From: Pseudomonadota bacterium
GTDB lineage: Bacteria; Pseudomonadota; Gammaproteobacteria; Xanthomonadales; Rhodanobacteraceae
Reading direction: 5' to 3'
DNA: 64,000 nucleotides
Assembly: GCA_021793575.1 (NCBI GenBank)
Contig: JAJYSM010000002.1
Location: 1 to 64,000 of the forward strand
Positions 1 to 13,646 of the stretch are shown here, in pieces. The notes beneath the pieces are model-generated. The model was not told the DNA's origin and made no database searches. It was given only the letters and a program-made list of their open reading frames with translations. The number at the start of each line of letters is the position of its first letter. Position 1 is the stretch's first letter. The position numbers were made by a program, and so were the translations under genes.

Positions 1-121
1 GACGACACGCACGTCCCACGTTGGCCGCGGTGCGAATACCGTCGAAATTGCCGCGGGACACACCGCCTTGTTCACCCTCAGATAGGTGGGGTCAGCGGCT
101 CGCAATTAACGCGGGTCGTAA

Positions 122-490
122 CACCTGTTCGCGATGGAGCCTTCCGAATCGTGCACCCTGCTGTGCGGCGAAATTGCTTTGCATCAGATCGAGGGCATCT
201 CGGATGGATTTGTGCCGGGCATCTTCCAGCGACATGCCAGCCTGGTGGATGAGGTGCTCAGCGTCTCCAGCAGCGAAGCCGTCGAGTCGATGCGCCACCT
301 CGCACGCCACTATGGCCTGTTCTGCGGCCCCAGCTCGGGTGCGCATCTGCTGGCCGCGCGTCGCGTGCGTGAGCGCCATCCCGAGTTGCGTACCGTGGTT
401 ACCCTGTTCTGCGACGAGGGTGAAAAATACCTGCAGGAACACTTTATGCGCGACGACAGCGTCATCGTCAATGCCGGGCACTTCGCTTGA
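122..490 (+). pseudogene. cysteine synthase-family gene, 3' remnant
   Basis: This is the C-terminal part of a PLP-dependent cysteine synthase (CysK/CysM family). The peptide HLFAMEPSESCTLLCGE followed by HQIEGISDGFVP matches the end of the fold, where the family has 'VEP..S..L.GG..HKIQGIGAGFIP', and GLFCGPSSGAH is the second phosphate-loop-like region. The normal protein is about 300-330 residues and only about 120 remain. The PLP lysine, the substrate loop and the whole N-terminal half are absent. Upstream in the same frame there are stops at 83, 107 and 119, so the missing part does not simply lie in this frame. The ATG at 134 falls inside the conserved EP motif and is not a credible start. 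It is read as a dead fragment left by a deletion or rearrangement. The first 120 bases of the window hold nothing I recognise. Confidence 0.7.
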
Positions 491-612
491 GTCCTGCCGC
501 GCGGATATGGTTCCGTACATGTCGATGCACGCTGCGTCGAAACCGCGAGGGATTGCCGCGTTGTTGCACCAGCTACCGCCGGTACATCAGCTGTCGACGC
601 TCCTTGGTTTTC

Positions 613-640
613 TTGTCTTTTTGTTGCGTCGCACTATAGT
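613..640 (+). promoter_or_regulatory. putative sigma-70 promoter of gltBD
   Basis: TTGTCT (613-618) and TATAGT (635-640) are separated by 16 bases and lie about 30 bases upstream of the gltB start. They match the consensus -35 and -10 boxes at four and five of six positions. This is a visual match only, with no transcript data. Confidence 0.45.
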
Positions 641-673
641 CAATCCTCCCCCATACTCCTGGGAGTGGAGAGA

Positions 674-5377
<4,704 letters not shown>

Positions 5378-5400
5378 GCCACAAGGGGAATACACGACAC

Positions 5401-6864
5401 ATGGGCAAGATCACCGGCTTTCTCGAATACCCGCGGCTGCACGAGGCCAGCGAGGCACCGGCGCAACGCAAGAAGCACTGGCGCGAGTTTTCCAGGCATC
5501 TCAGTGACAGCGACGCCGGCATCCAGGCAGCGCGCTGCATGGACTGCGGCATTCCGTTTTGTCACAACGGTTGTCCGGTCAACAACATCATTCCCGACTT
5601 CAACGAGCTGGTTTACCGGCAGGACTGGAAGCAGGCGCTTGATGTCCTGCACTCCACCAACAACTTCCCTGAATTTACCGGGCGCGTGTGCCCGGCGCCG
5701 TGCGAAGCGGCCTGCACGCTGAACATCAACAGTGATGCGGTCGGCATCAAGTCGATCGAACACAAGATCGTCGACAAGGGTTGGGAGGAAGGCTGGGTGA
5801 CAGCCCAGCCCGCCGCGCAGCAGACCGGCAAAACGGTGGCCGTGGTCGGCTCCGGCCCTGCCGGGCTCGCCGCCGCGCAGCAGCTGGCGCGTGCGGGACA
5901 TGCGGTGACCGTGTTCGAGAAAAGCGATCGGATCGGCGGCCTGCTGCGCTACGGCATCCCGGACTTCAAACTGGAGAAAAGCCACATCGACCGGCGGGTG
6001 GAGCAGCTGCGCGGTGAAGGTGTGCAATTCCGCTGCGGTGTGTTCGTGGGCGAGGCCTCCGATGCGGCGGCCCATGGCGGGGTCGAGGCGATTACGCCAG
6101 AACAATTGAAGCGGGATTTCGACGCGGTGGTGATCGCCGGCGGTGCAGAGGCACCGCGCGACTTGCCGGTGCCGGGTCGCGCATTGAAGGGAATCCATTT
6201 CGCCATGGATTTCCTGCCGCAGCAGAACAAGGTGGTGGCCGGCGACAAGCTCAAACAACAGATCCTGGCCACCGCCGGACATGTGGTGGTGATTGGCGGT
6301 GGCGATACCGGCTCCGATTGCGTGGGCACCTCGAACCGCCATGGCGCAGCCTCGGTTACCCAGTTCGAATTGCTGCCGCAGCCGCCTGTGCAGGAGAACA
6401 AGCCTCTCGTGTGGCCGTACTGGCCGATTCGCCTGCGCTCATCCAGCTCACACGAGGAAGGCTGCCAGCGCGATTGGGCGGTAGCGACCAAGCGCTTCAA
6501 CGACGACGGTAAGGGCAACGTCAAGAGCCTCACCGCGGTGCGCCTGGAGTGGAAGGACGGCAGGATGCTCGAGCTGGCCGACAGCGAGTTCGAGATCCCG
6601 GCCAGCTTGGTGCTGCTGGCCATGGGCTTCGTCTCACCGGTGCAGAATGTTCTGGATGCCTTCGGTGTTGAGAAGGACGCGCGCGGCAATGCCAAGGCGA
6701 CGACGGATGGCGAGGCTTGCTACCAGACCAGCGTCAGCAAGGTCTTTGCCGCCGGAGACATGCGACGCGGGCAGTCGCTGGTGGTGTGGGCCATTCGCGA
6801 GGGGCGGCAATGCGCCCGCGCGGTGGACACGTTCCTGATGGGCAGTTCCACCCTGCCACGCTGA
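5401..6864 (+). CDS. gltD: glutamate synthase (NADPH) small subunit
   Basis: GltD is the FAD-dependent small subunit that takes electrons from NADPH and feeds them through 4Fe-4S clusters to GltB. The N-terminal cysteine clusters [15 protein letters not shown] (about residue 46) and CPAPCEAAC (about 98) are the ferredoxin-like cluster ligands. [17 protein letters not shown] (about 145) is the FAD dinucleotide fold, and [13 protein letters not shown] (about 298) is the NADPH fold. The C-terminal [16 protein letters not shown] closes the FAD site. Length 487 aa is normal for the family. An AGGGGA ribosome site precedes the ATG, and the 23-base gap to gltB indicates one transcript. Confidence 0.97.
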   Translation: MGKITGFLEYPRLHEASEAPAQRKKHWREFSRHLSDSDAGIQAARCMDCGIPFCHNGCPVNNIIPDFNELVYRQDWKQALDVLHSTNNFPEFTGRVCPAPCEAACTLNINSDAVGIKSIEHKIVDKGWEEGWVTAQPAAQQTGKTVAVVGSGPAGLAAAQQLARAGHAVTVFEKSDRIGGLLRYGIPDFKLEKSHIDRRVEQLRGEGVQFRCGVFVGEASDAAAHGGVEAITPEQLKRDFDAVVIAGGAEAPRDLPVPGRALKGIHFAMDFLPQQNKVVAGDKLKQQILATAGHVVVIGGGDTGSDCVGTSNRHGAASVTQFELLPQPPVQENKPLVWPYWPIRLRSSSSHEEGCQRDWAVATKRFNDDGKGNVKSLTAVRLEWKDGRMLELADSEFEIPASLVLLAMGFVSPVQNVLDAFGVEKDARGNAKATTDGEACYQTSVSKVFAAGDMRRGQSLVVWAIREGRQCARAVDTFLMGSSTLPR

Positions 6865-6895
6865 AACCGGTGCCGGCCAGTGAACCGCGCGTTGC

Positions 6896-6990
6896 TCATT
6901 CGATGCGCTGGGTGCCCTGCGGGCGCAACGGCGCCGCCGGCAGCGCACGCAAGGCCGCCGGCCTCACCGGCTTGTGCAGCAGCGGGTAAC
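6896..6990 (-). pseudogene. hybrid sensor kinase / response regulator, C-terminal scrap
   Basis: On the minus strand the reading [20 protein letters not shown], ending in a stop at 6896, resembles the last helix of a CheY-like receiver domain as found at the end of hybrid histidine kinases (the conserved 'hKPv.p..Lr.ll' with the KP lysine-proline). Only about 30 residues remain. The frame loses similarity near 6990, next to the isocitrate lyase-family fragment on the other strand. It is read as a remnant of a deleted neighbour. The short length makes this tentative. Confidence 0.35.
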
Positions 6991-6993
6991 TGC

Positions 6994-7356
6994 ATGCAAC
7001 ATCCAGGCGATTGCGACGCTGCTTGTTTCGACGACACGGTGCCGCGCGCGCAGGCCTATCTGGCGGCAGGCGCGGACTGTGTTTATCCCATCGCGCTGCG
7101 TGATGGCCCAATGTTGCAGGCACTGGTGAACGCGATCGACGCGCCGGTCAACGTCACTGCCGGTTCCGGAGTCCCGGAACTGGCCGAACTCGCCCGGCTC
7201 GGGATTGCCCGGGTGAGCACCGCCACACGCCTCGCAACCGTGGCACTGGCAGCGGTCGATCGTGCAGCCACCGAATTGCTTTCCAGCGGTCGATTCGATT
7301 GCCTGGCGTCCGGTTTCGGTTACCCGGATGCACAACGACTCTTTGACAGTGAGTGA
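6994..7356 (+). pseudogene. isocitrate lyase/PEP mutase-family protein, C-terminal remnant
   Basis: About 110 residues resemble the C-terminal third of the isocitrate lyase/phosphoenolpyruvate mutase superfamily. [20 protein letters not shown] corresponds to the strand after the conserved 'NARTD' motif, followed by INAPVNV-type VNVTAGSGVPELAELARLGIARVSTATRLATVAL and the terminal YPDAQRLF. The catalytic KKCGH-like loop, the metal ligands and the entire N-terminal barrel are missing; the intact protein is about 250-290 aa. The ORF track starts at 6880, but its first ~45 residues look like non-coding sequence, and ATG 6994 is only the nearest start. It abuts a receiver-domain scrap on the other strand, so this is a deletion scar. 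Confidence 0.6.
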
Positions 7357-7390
7357 AGGCCCGGTGCAGTTCCGCCCAACGGAGACAACA

Positions 7391-7852
7391 ATGAATATTC
7401 GTATCGATTACAGGAAGGCCGCCCCCGATGCCTTCAAGGCCATGCTCGATCTGGAAACCGGGGTGCGCCGCTCGGGGCTGGAACATGTGCTGCTCGAACT
7501 GGTGAAGATACGCGCTTCGCAGATCAATGGCTGTGCCTACTGTCTGGACATGCACAACAAGGATGCCCGCGCCGCCGGCGAGACGGAGCAGCGCTTGTAC
7601 CTGCTATCGGTATGGCGCGAAACAGTCTTTTATTCGCCGCGCGAGCGAGCGGCGCTGGCGTGGACCGAAGCCGTGACGCAGATTTCCATGAACGAATTGC
7701 CTGACATGCTGTACGCCGACGTGCAGGCACATTTCAATGACAAGGAGATCGTCGAACTGACCCTGGCCATCATTGCCATCAACGGCTGGAATCGTCTGGC
7801 GATTGCGTTCCGCCCAGACGTGGGAAGCCATGTGGCAAAGTCGACTGGGTGA
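7391..7852 (+). CDS. carboxymuconolactone decarboxylase / AhpD-like family protein
   Basis: A small alpha-helical protein of the AhpD/carboxymuconolactone decarboxylase fold (alkylhydroperoxidase-like). The redox motif CAYCLDMHNKDAR carries the family Cys-x-x-Cys and the nearby His of the proton relay, so a thiol peroxidase-type role is likely, although the substrate is unknown. Length 153 aa fits the family. ATG 7391 follows ACGGAGACAAC. The C-terminus after FRPDVGS looks unusual (HVAKSTG), and the stop lies where the IS5-type remnant begins. The last residues may therefore have been replaced when the element inserted or was deleted. Confidence 0.85.
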   Translation: MNIRIDYRKAAPDAFKAMLDLETGVRRSGLEHVLLELVKIRASQINGCAYCLDMHNKDARAAGETEQRLYLLSVWRETVFYSPRERAALAWTEAVTQISMNELPDMLYADVQAHFNDKEIVELTLAIIAINGWNRLAIAFRPDVGSHVAKSTG

Positions 7853-8975
7853 GATCCATGACGAGCGGTCATGGTGTGCCATCAGGCCTCGTGCGCGTTC
7901 GTTCCAGGCATGGGTACGTTCCACGACCCAGCGTTTGGCCAGCACGACAAAGTCTTTGGCTGGCGGATCCGGGAACAAGAGCTGCTGCATGTCGTCCCAA
8001 ATGCCCGTGTTGCGATTGTGGGGGTGACGGACGATTTCCACGTTCAAGGTCGGGTGCGCTGCCTCGATACCCTCTTTACATTTGCCGGCATAGGCGCCAT
8101 CGGCGTAGAGCTTTTGTAGCCCGGATACTTTGGCGCACGCCTGCGCAACCAGCGCCGGCGCGGCGTCCCGATCCTGCACGCTGGCCGCGGTGACCGTGAC
8201 GGCCAGCAACAGGCCCGGCGTGTCCACCTGGAGATGCCGCTTGCGCCCTTTGACCTTCTGCCGGCATCAAAACCGGTCATACCGCCTTGCACGCTGCTGC
8301 GGGTGCTCTGCTCATCGATGACGCCTGCCGTGGGCTCGGGGCGGCGGCCCATGCGTTCGCGCCATACCGGTCGTGCATCGCCTCGAACACGCCCGCGGCG
8401 GCCCAACGACTGAAGGCTTTGGCACCGCGGCCCATGGTGGGAAGCTCTTGGGCAACAGACGCCAAGCGCAGCCGTGCGTACGGCATAGCAGCACGCGTCG
8501 ACCATGTGCCTGCGGGTATGTTTCGCGGGTCGTCCCCGCCCGCCTTCGTGTACGAACAGATCGCTCACCAGCGCCCATTCGGCGTCGGTCAGGTCGGTGT
8601 TCATGCCGCTTTGACCCTTGCGCCGATGTCTGTCCGTGTAGCCGTAGCGTGTCGGCTTCTCATCATCGTGCTCAACCTGCGGCGTTCCGCGCTTGCGCGG
8701 CGGCTTGATCTTGCCGATACCCGCTTGCCGCAGCGCCTTGCGCACGGTCGCCGAACAGACGTGCGCCCCCGTGCGCCGATCCAGTTAGCGCATCACCTCA
8801 TCCAGCGTGGAGTGCGGGTGCTCGTGCACGATGGCACGCAACGCTGCCACGTGTCCTACACCCAGTGCCAGCTTGCGCCCGCGCTTCGCTCCGGCATGCG
8901 TTTTTTTACCCATGAAAACCATCCGCTCCTGAGATTCACGGCAGCTTTTACAGATTGTTTTATTTTGTCGACACC
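7850..8975 (-). mobile_element. degenerate IS5-family insertion sequence
   Basis: This stretch contains a transposase gene on the minus strand that is recognisable as an IS5-type DDE transposase but is broken in several frames. It fills the gap between the AhpD-like gene and the HipA-type gene. The left edge is set where transposase similarity ends (about 7850-7860), inside or just after the upstream gene. The right edge lies near 8975, just before the stop of the next gene. I could not identify a convincing pair of terminal inverted repeats, so the boundaries are approximate. Confidence 0.7.
7855..8922 (-). pseudogene. IS5-family transposase with N-terminal helix-turn-helix, disrupted
   Basis: Reading down the minus strand gives MGKKTHAGAKRGRKLALGVG, then a stop (TAA, 8785-8787) exactly between EVMR and LDRRTGAHVCSATVRKALRQ, an HTH-like module. 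MNTDLTDAEWALVSDLF then begins the IS5 transposase proper. The frame changes near VDACCYAVRT to GCAWRLLPKSFPPW, again to FSRWAAAGVFEAMHDR, back to VIDEQSTRSSVQGGMTGFDAG, and finally to DTPGLLLAVTVTAASVQDRD through KRWVVERTHAWNERARGLM. That is one nonsense mutation and at least four frameshifts. The normal ending after HHDR (about 40 residues) is missing. A good ribosome site (CAGGAG) precedes ATG 8922. It cannot make an active transposase. Confidence 0.75.
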
Positions 8976-8978
8976 CTA

Positions 8979-10352
8979 TCAGCCGAAGCGCTCGCGCAGC
9001 TGCGCCAACCGGGCATGATTGCCGGTGGCCAGCTGGCGGAAGCCGGCGCTGATCTGCGCATGCCGGCTCGCCTGCTGCCACAGCTGCATGGCCCAGCCGG
9101 TGGCCTGCTGCCAGTGCGCCAGCGCGGTGGGTGACGGTGGCGGTGGCTGGTAATCGCGCGGCGCGATGCCGCCGTTGGCGGCGGGCCGGTACAGCATCGG
9201 CAGCATGTCGTAGCTGGGCGCCAGCTGCAGCGGCAATGCATCATCCAGAAAAAAACCGAGGTTGCCGAAGTGCATGTCGGTGTTGCCGATCATGCGGCCG
9301 AACCAGCGCAGCTGCTGCACCTGTTCGGCGGCGGCCGCGCTCAGCCAGCCATCGCGCCGCATGCGCCCGGCGGCGCTCGCCCAGTCGTCGCGCACGCCGT
9401 CATGCGCATCGCTCCAGGCCGCCAGCGACACCACGCCGCGCCGCCCGTGCGCGCCCAGTCGGTCGAAGCGGGTCGATTCGAGACACAGGCGGCCGCCTGA
9501 CGTGATCAGCTCGGTGCGCGCGCTGGGCTGGCCGTGTTCGCGCAGCACCTCGCTGGCGAGGTGCTCGCAGATCAGCAGGTCGGCCCAACGCTGGCCCACC
9601 GGATTGCCGGCGACCGGTTCACTGAACTTCACGATCACATGCCGCAGCGAGCCGTTGGCTTGTTCGACGCAGGTGGTGAACTTCGGCTGCTCGCCGGCCG
9701 CCGAGGAACCGACCCGTTCGCCGGCCAGCGTGACATCGGCCAGGGCGCCGTAGTGCTTGGCGCGCGCGCGCGCAGGGAGCGGTAGCGGCTGCCGGCGCAG
9801 CGCCTGTTCCAGCGCCGCTTCGCCGAGCACGAAATGGCCGGGGCTGTCGTCGCCGTGCCGCAGCAGGGCCACCAGCACATCATCCGCATTCCACGTCAGG
9901 ATGTCGTCACGCAGGCCGAGTTCGCGCGCGTGGCGTTGCGCAAAGGCGCGGCCGAGAAAACCCTGTGGACGCATGTCATCGATGAACCAGGGCAGGCCGG
10001 GAAACAGGCCATCGGCGAACTCGCCACGCAACCACGGTGGTGGGTGCTCGACCGTTACCTGACAGCCGTCACCGTGCAGCGCCAGCAGCTGGCCGAAGGC
10101 CTGCGGCTGGCCGCGCTCATCGATGCGGAACAGCGGCCAGCGGCTGCCCAGCCCGCGCACCTCGCGCACGGCGGCATAGCGCCGGCTGCGTGCCTGGCCG
10201 ATGCCGGTGACCTGCTGGCCGGCGGCAGCGAGCACACGCGAGATCGTCGGCTGGCTGACCCCGAGCACCTCGCCCAATGCGCGCGCGGTGGCGACCCGGC
10301 GCAGCCGCAGCGCACCCAGCAAGGCATCCACGGAGAGCGTGCGTGCAGGCAT
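8979..10352 (-). CDS. yjjJ: HipA-family serine/threonine kinase toxin, YjjJ type, with N-terminal HTH
   Basis: A 457-aa HipA-like protein kinase. The N-terminal ~60 residues form a helix-turn-helix (ARALGEVLGVSQPTISRVLAAAG), as in YjjJ-type HipA toxins, which lack a separate HipB. The kinase domain shows the P-loop-like SSAAGEQPKFT, an RFDR segment, the catalytic loop GNTDMHFGNLGF with the Asp and Asn expected for phosphotransfer, and SYDMLPMLY in place of DFG. HipA kinases phosphorylate tRNA synthetases or related targets and arrest growth; the target here is unknown. No hipB-like gene lies beside it, and a 15-base palindrome just upstream could be the binding site of its own HTH. The A+T-rich upstream region contrasts with its neighbours. 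Confidence 0.85.
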   Translation of the reverse strand: MPARTLSVDALLGALRLRRVATARALGEVLGVSQPTISRVLAAAGQQVTGIGQARSRRYAAVREVRGLGSRWPLFRIDERGQPQAFGQLLALHGDGCQVTVEHPPPWLRGEFADGLFPGLPWFIDDMRPQGFLGRAFAQRHARELGLRDDILTWNADDVLVALLRHGDDSPGHFVLGEAALEQALRRQPLPLPARARAKHYGALADVTLAGERVGSSAAGEQPKFTTCVEQANGSLRHVIVKFSEPVAGNPVGQRWADLLICEHLASEVLREHGQPSARTELITSGGRLCLESTRFDRLGAHGRRGVVSLAAWSDAHDGVRDDWASAAGRMRRDGWLSAAAAEQVQQLRWFGRMIGNTDMHFGNLGFFLDDALPLQLAPSYDMLPMLYRPAANGGIAPRDYQPPPPSPTALAHWQQATGWAMQLWQQASRHAQISAGFRQLATGNHARLAQLRERFG

Positions 10353-10397
10353 GCATTGAATAGATACATGGATGGATAAATAAATACAAGTGCTTAG

Positions 10398-10412
10398 ATT
10401 ACATCATGTAAT
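10398..10412. promoter_or_regulatory. palindromic operator candidate upstream of yjjJ
   Basis: ATTACATCATGTAAT is a perfect palindrome (6-base arms, 3-base centre) in an A+T-rich gap of about 100 bases between the S9 peptidase stop and the yjjJ start. Because YjjJ carries its own helix-turn-helix, autoregulation through this site is a reasonable inference. Confidence 0.4.
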
Positions 10413-10453
10413 ACAGAAATCATTTATTCCATTGAATAGATTTCCGGAAGAAT

Positions 10454-12505
10454 TCACGGCGTCGCCGGCAGGTATTTCTCGAACCAGCCCAGCGCGCGCT
10501 GCAGCACGTCGCGCTGGTGCGCGGGATCGACGAACCAGTGGCCCTCGTTCGGGTACACCACCAGCGAGGTCGGCACGCCCTGGGCGCGCAGCGCGTGCCA
10601 GAACTCGAACGACTGCGGCGCCGGGCATTCGGCGTCGCGCTCGCCCACCACCACCAGCGTGGGGGTGGTGTCCTGCTTGATGAAGTTGATCGCCGAGCTC
10701 TTCGCGTACACCGCCGGGTCGTCGTACACGGTGGCGCCGAAGAACGGCGGCATCCACTGGTCGATCAGGTTTTCGCCGTAGTAGCTCTGCCAGTCGGAGA
10801 GGCCGGCGCCGGCCACCGCGGCGCGGAAGCGGTGCGTCTGGGTGGGCGCGAACATGGTCATGAAGCCGCCGTAGCTCCAGCCGGTGAGGCCGAGCCGCTT
10901 GTCGTCCACCGGCCACTGCTTCTCCACCGCGTCGACGCCGGCGAGAATGTCGCGCAGGTCGCCGTAGCCGAAGTCCTTGCGGTTGGCCTGCACGTATTTT
11001 TCGCCCTGGCCGAAGCTGCCGCGCGGGTTCGGCATCAGCACGAAATAGCCCAGCGCGGAGAACGGCACGCTGCCGTAGCCCACGCCCGGCCAGCGCGGCA
11101 GCACCGCGCTCGACGGGCCGCCGTGCACGCTGACGATCATCGGGTACGACTTGTGCGCGTCGTAGTCGACCGGGTACAGCAGCCAGCCCTGCACGTGGAA
11201 GCCCTGGTTGTCCCATTCCACCGAAACCGCCTTGCCCCACGCGGGTTGGAGCGCCGCGTTGATGCGGGTGACCGCGGGCGGCGGAGTGGCGCCGAGCGCG
11301 CCGGCATGCACCTCGGGCGCGGCGGCGTAGGAGCTCTGCACCCAGGCCACGCGCTGATGGTCACGCGAGAGCGACAGCGCCATCTCGGCGCTGCCGTCGC
11401 CGATGCTGGCCGGCAGGCTGAACAGCGTGCGTGCGAGCGTGGCCGCCTGCGCGCCGACGCGGTATTCGGCGACCTGGCTGTGGCCGTCGGCGACCTGGCT
11501 CACCAGCATCGACTGCGGCCCGGTCCAGCGCAGCCATGCCGGCGTGACGTGGATGCCGGGGGTGAGATCGCGCAGTGCGCCGCCGGCCGCGGGCACCGCG
11601 TAGATGTCGCCGCCGGTGGCGCCCTGATCGCTCATCAGGCCACCGATGAAGGCGATCCGCGCGCCATCCGGCGACCAGCGCGGCAGCGCGATCTGCAGCC
11701 CGTGCAGCGAGCCGCTGCTGCTGGCGGCCGGATCCACCAGCACGCTGGCGCTGGCACCGGCTTGGGCGGGCTGCGCGTAGAGGCGGGCGATCCACCAGTT
11801 GCCGTCGCCCGGCGGCGGCGCGGCGGTATAGGCGATGCGCGCGCCGTCCGGCGACCAGTCGAATTCGTAGGCGTACAGGCTGGCCGGGGTCAGCTCCTGC
11901 AGCGCGTGGCTGGCGAGATCGAAGCGCGCCACGCGCTGCACCTCGACCCCGCTCACGCCCACTTCGCCCTCGGCCGGCTTGGCGGCGGCCAGCGGGCTGG
12001 CGTGGCGGGTGGCGCCGGGCACGTACAGCAGCCCCAGCGAGCGGCCATCCGGTGCCCAGCGCAGGTCGTGCGCATAGCCCGCCAGCGTGGCCAGCTTGAG
12101 CGGCGCGCCATGCCCGGCGGTGTCGGCCAGGTACAGGGTGTTCTGCATCACCTTGGTGCTGGTGAGATCGCTGCTGCAGTCGGACACGAACGCCAGCTGG
12201 CGCGAGTCGGGCGCCCACGCAATGTCCGACTGCGCGCACTGGCCGAGCGGCAGCGACGGCGTCAGCCGACGCGCGTGCGAACCGTCGACCGCCGCCAGTT
12301 CAATGTCCGGCTTGCCCTTGCGCTCGATCACCCAGGCCAGCTGCCGGCCGTCCGGCGAGATCGCCACCGCCTCGATCGGCTGCACCTTGCCCAGCTGGGT
12401 CAGCAGGTGTTCGATGCGCGGGTCGATGCGTGCCGGCGCGGCGCACGTGGCGAGGGGCAGCGAGGCGAGCAGCAGGGCGGCGGACAGGCGCAGGCGATTC
12501 GACAT
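10454..12505 (-). CDS. secreted S9-family (prolyl oligopeptidase-type) peptidase
   Basis: A 683-aa exported serine peptidase of the S9/acylaminoacyl-peptidase type. The signal peptide is MSNRLRLSAALLLASLPLAT followed by CAAPA. Residues ~40-420 form a beta-propeller with repeated 'SPDG' blade motifs (AISPDGRQLAW, WAPDSRQLAF, WSPDGARIAY). The C-terminal alpha/beta-hydrolase domain contains the nucleophile motif GWSYGGFM (about residue 541), the acid in VVGERDAECPA and the histidine in NEGHWF. It probably degrades peptides in the periplasm. The ORF runs upstream to 12610, but ATG 12505 has GGAG eight bases before it and starts the signal peptide. Confidence 0.92.
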   Translation of the reverse strand: MSNRLRLSAALLLASLPLATCAAPARIDPRIEHLLTQLGKVQPIEAVAISPDGRQLAWVIERKGKPDIELAAVDGSHARRLTPSLPLGQCAQSDIAWAPDSRQLAFVSDCSSDLTSTKVMQNTLYLADTAGHGAPLKLATLAGYAHDLRWAPDGRSLGLLYVPGATRHASPLAAAKPAEGEVGVSGVEVQRVARFDLASHALQELTPASLYAYEFDWSPDGARIAYTAAPPPGDGNWWIARLYAQPAQAGASASVLVDPAASSSGSLHGLQIALPRWSPDGARIAFIGGLMSDQGATGGDIYAVPAAGGALRDLTPGIHVTPAWLRWTGPQSMLVSQVADGHSQVAEYRVGAQAATLARTLFSLPASIGDGSAEMALSLSRDHQRVAWVQSSYAAAPEVHAGALGATPPPAVTRINAALQPAWGKAVSVEWDNQGFHVQGWLLYPVDYDAHKSYPMIVSVHGGPSSAVLPRWPGVGYGSVPFSALGYFVLMPNPRGSFGQGEKYVQANRKDFGYGDLRDILAGVDAVEKQWPVDDKRLGLTGWSYGGFMTMFAPTQTHRFRAAVAGAGLSDWQSYYGENLIDQWMPPFFGATVYDDPAVYAKSSAINFIKQDTTPTLVVVGERDAECPAPQSFEFWHALRAQGVPTSLVVYPNEGHWFVDPAHQRDVLQRALGWFEKYLPATP

Positions 12506-12616
12506 GGGACAGCTCCGGCAGGCGGCAACGCAACGAGGGCGAGCGGGCAAGCTAACAGCTTGCCGCGCCGCGCTCCAGATGCCACACGGCATGCTTCGCG
12601 GCTGCCGCAACGTCGC

Positions 12617-13546
12617 TCAGTGGCCGGGCGCAGCGGCCGGCTGCGTCGCGGCCGCCAGGCGCGCTGCCGTCATCGCGGCGAGGCGGGCGCGGATCAGCGG
12701 CATCGCCGCCAGCGTGGCCTTTTCGCCTTCCAGAATGGCCTGATCCCGCTGCTCGAAATCGGTCGGCCCGATGTCGCCCAGCTGCGGCCGGATCACCACG
12801 TCGGCGCGCGCCATTTCCTGCGCGCCCAGCTGCTGGCCCATGATGCTGATCGACTGCCCCACGATGTTCACCATGCCCTGCGGATTGCTGCCGTTCGGCC
12901 GCGCCGAGATGTCCACCGCGATCACGAAATCGGCGCCGAGCTGGCGCGCCGCATCCACCGGTATCGGGCTCACCACGCCGCCGTCGATGTAGTGCCTGCC
13001 GCGGATCTCGACCGGCTCGAACACGCCCGGAATGCTGCTCGAAGCGCGCACCGCCTGGCCGGTATTGCCGCGCACGAACACCGTGCGCTGGCCGCTCTCC
13101 AGCTGCGTCGCGACCGCCGCGAACGGCAGCTTCAGGCGTTCGATCGGGCGTTCGCCGACCAGCCGGTTGACGTAGTCCTGCAGCTTGCGGCCCTGCACCA
13201 GGCCGCCGGAAAACAGCCGCACGTCGCGGATCTTCGCCTCGTCCAGCGCAAACGCCTGCTGCTGCAGCTGGAACGGATCCATGCCGCTGGCGTACAGCGC
13301 GCCGACCACGCTGCCGGCGCTGGTGCCGGCAACCACGTCCGGATGGATGCCGCTGGCTTCCAGCATCTTGATCACGCCGATGTGCGCGAAGCCCTTGGCG
13401 GCGCCGCCGCCGAGCGCAAGGCCGATCTTCAGCTTGGCCGGTACCACCGGCGCGGCGACCGGTGGCGGCGTGGGCCGGCGGTCGCCGAAGCAGGCGGTGA
13501 GCGCGAGTGTGGCGAGCAGCGGCAGCAGCTGGCGGCGGATCGACAT
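12617..13546 (-). CDS. patatin-like phospholipase lipoprotein (RssA-like)
   Basis: A 309-aa patatin-family serine acyl hydrolase. The N-terminus MSIRRQLLPLLATLALTAC is a lipoprotein signal with lipobox LTAC, so the enzyme should be membrane-anchored in the periplasm. The oxyanion-hole loop GLALGGGAAKGFAHIG, the nucleophile elbow GTSAGS and the catalytic dyad aspartate in YIDGGVVSP are all present, so it should be active on acyl esters such as phospholipids. ATG 13546 was chosen over the ORF start at 13600 because it begins the signal peptide. It lies 111 bases downstream of the S9 peptidase start on the same strand and about 100 bases from fbp. Confidence 0.9.
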   Translation of the reverse strand: MSIRRQLLPLLATLALTACFGDRRPTPPPVAAPVVPAKLKIGLALGGGAAKGFAHIGVIKMLEASGIHPDVVAGTSAGSVVGALYASGMDPFQLQQQAFALDEAKIRDVRLFSGGLVQGRKLQDYVNRLVGERPIERLKLPFAAVATQLESGQRTVFVRGNTGQAVRASSSIPGVFEPVEIRGRHYIDGGVVSPIPVDAARQLGADFVIAVDISARPNGSNPQGMVNIVGQSISIMGQQLGAQEMARADVVIRPQLGDIGPTDFEQRDQAILEGEKATLAAMPLIRARLAAMTAARLAAATQPAAAPGH

Positions 13547-13646
13547 CGGTGGGGGCGCCTGGAAAGGGATGCGTGGGTGGCGAGTCTGCGCCCGCCGCAT
13601 GGCGCGGCCGGGGCGCGCTGCGGCCGCGGCGCGGCGGGTGACAGCA

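Noticed and set aside
665-673. GTG start for gltB nine bases upstream
   Set aside because: ATG 674 has better spacing to GGGAG and gives the usual short propeptide before Cys.
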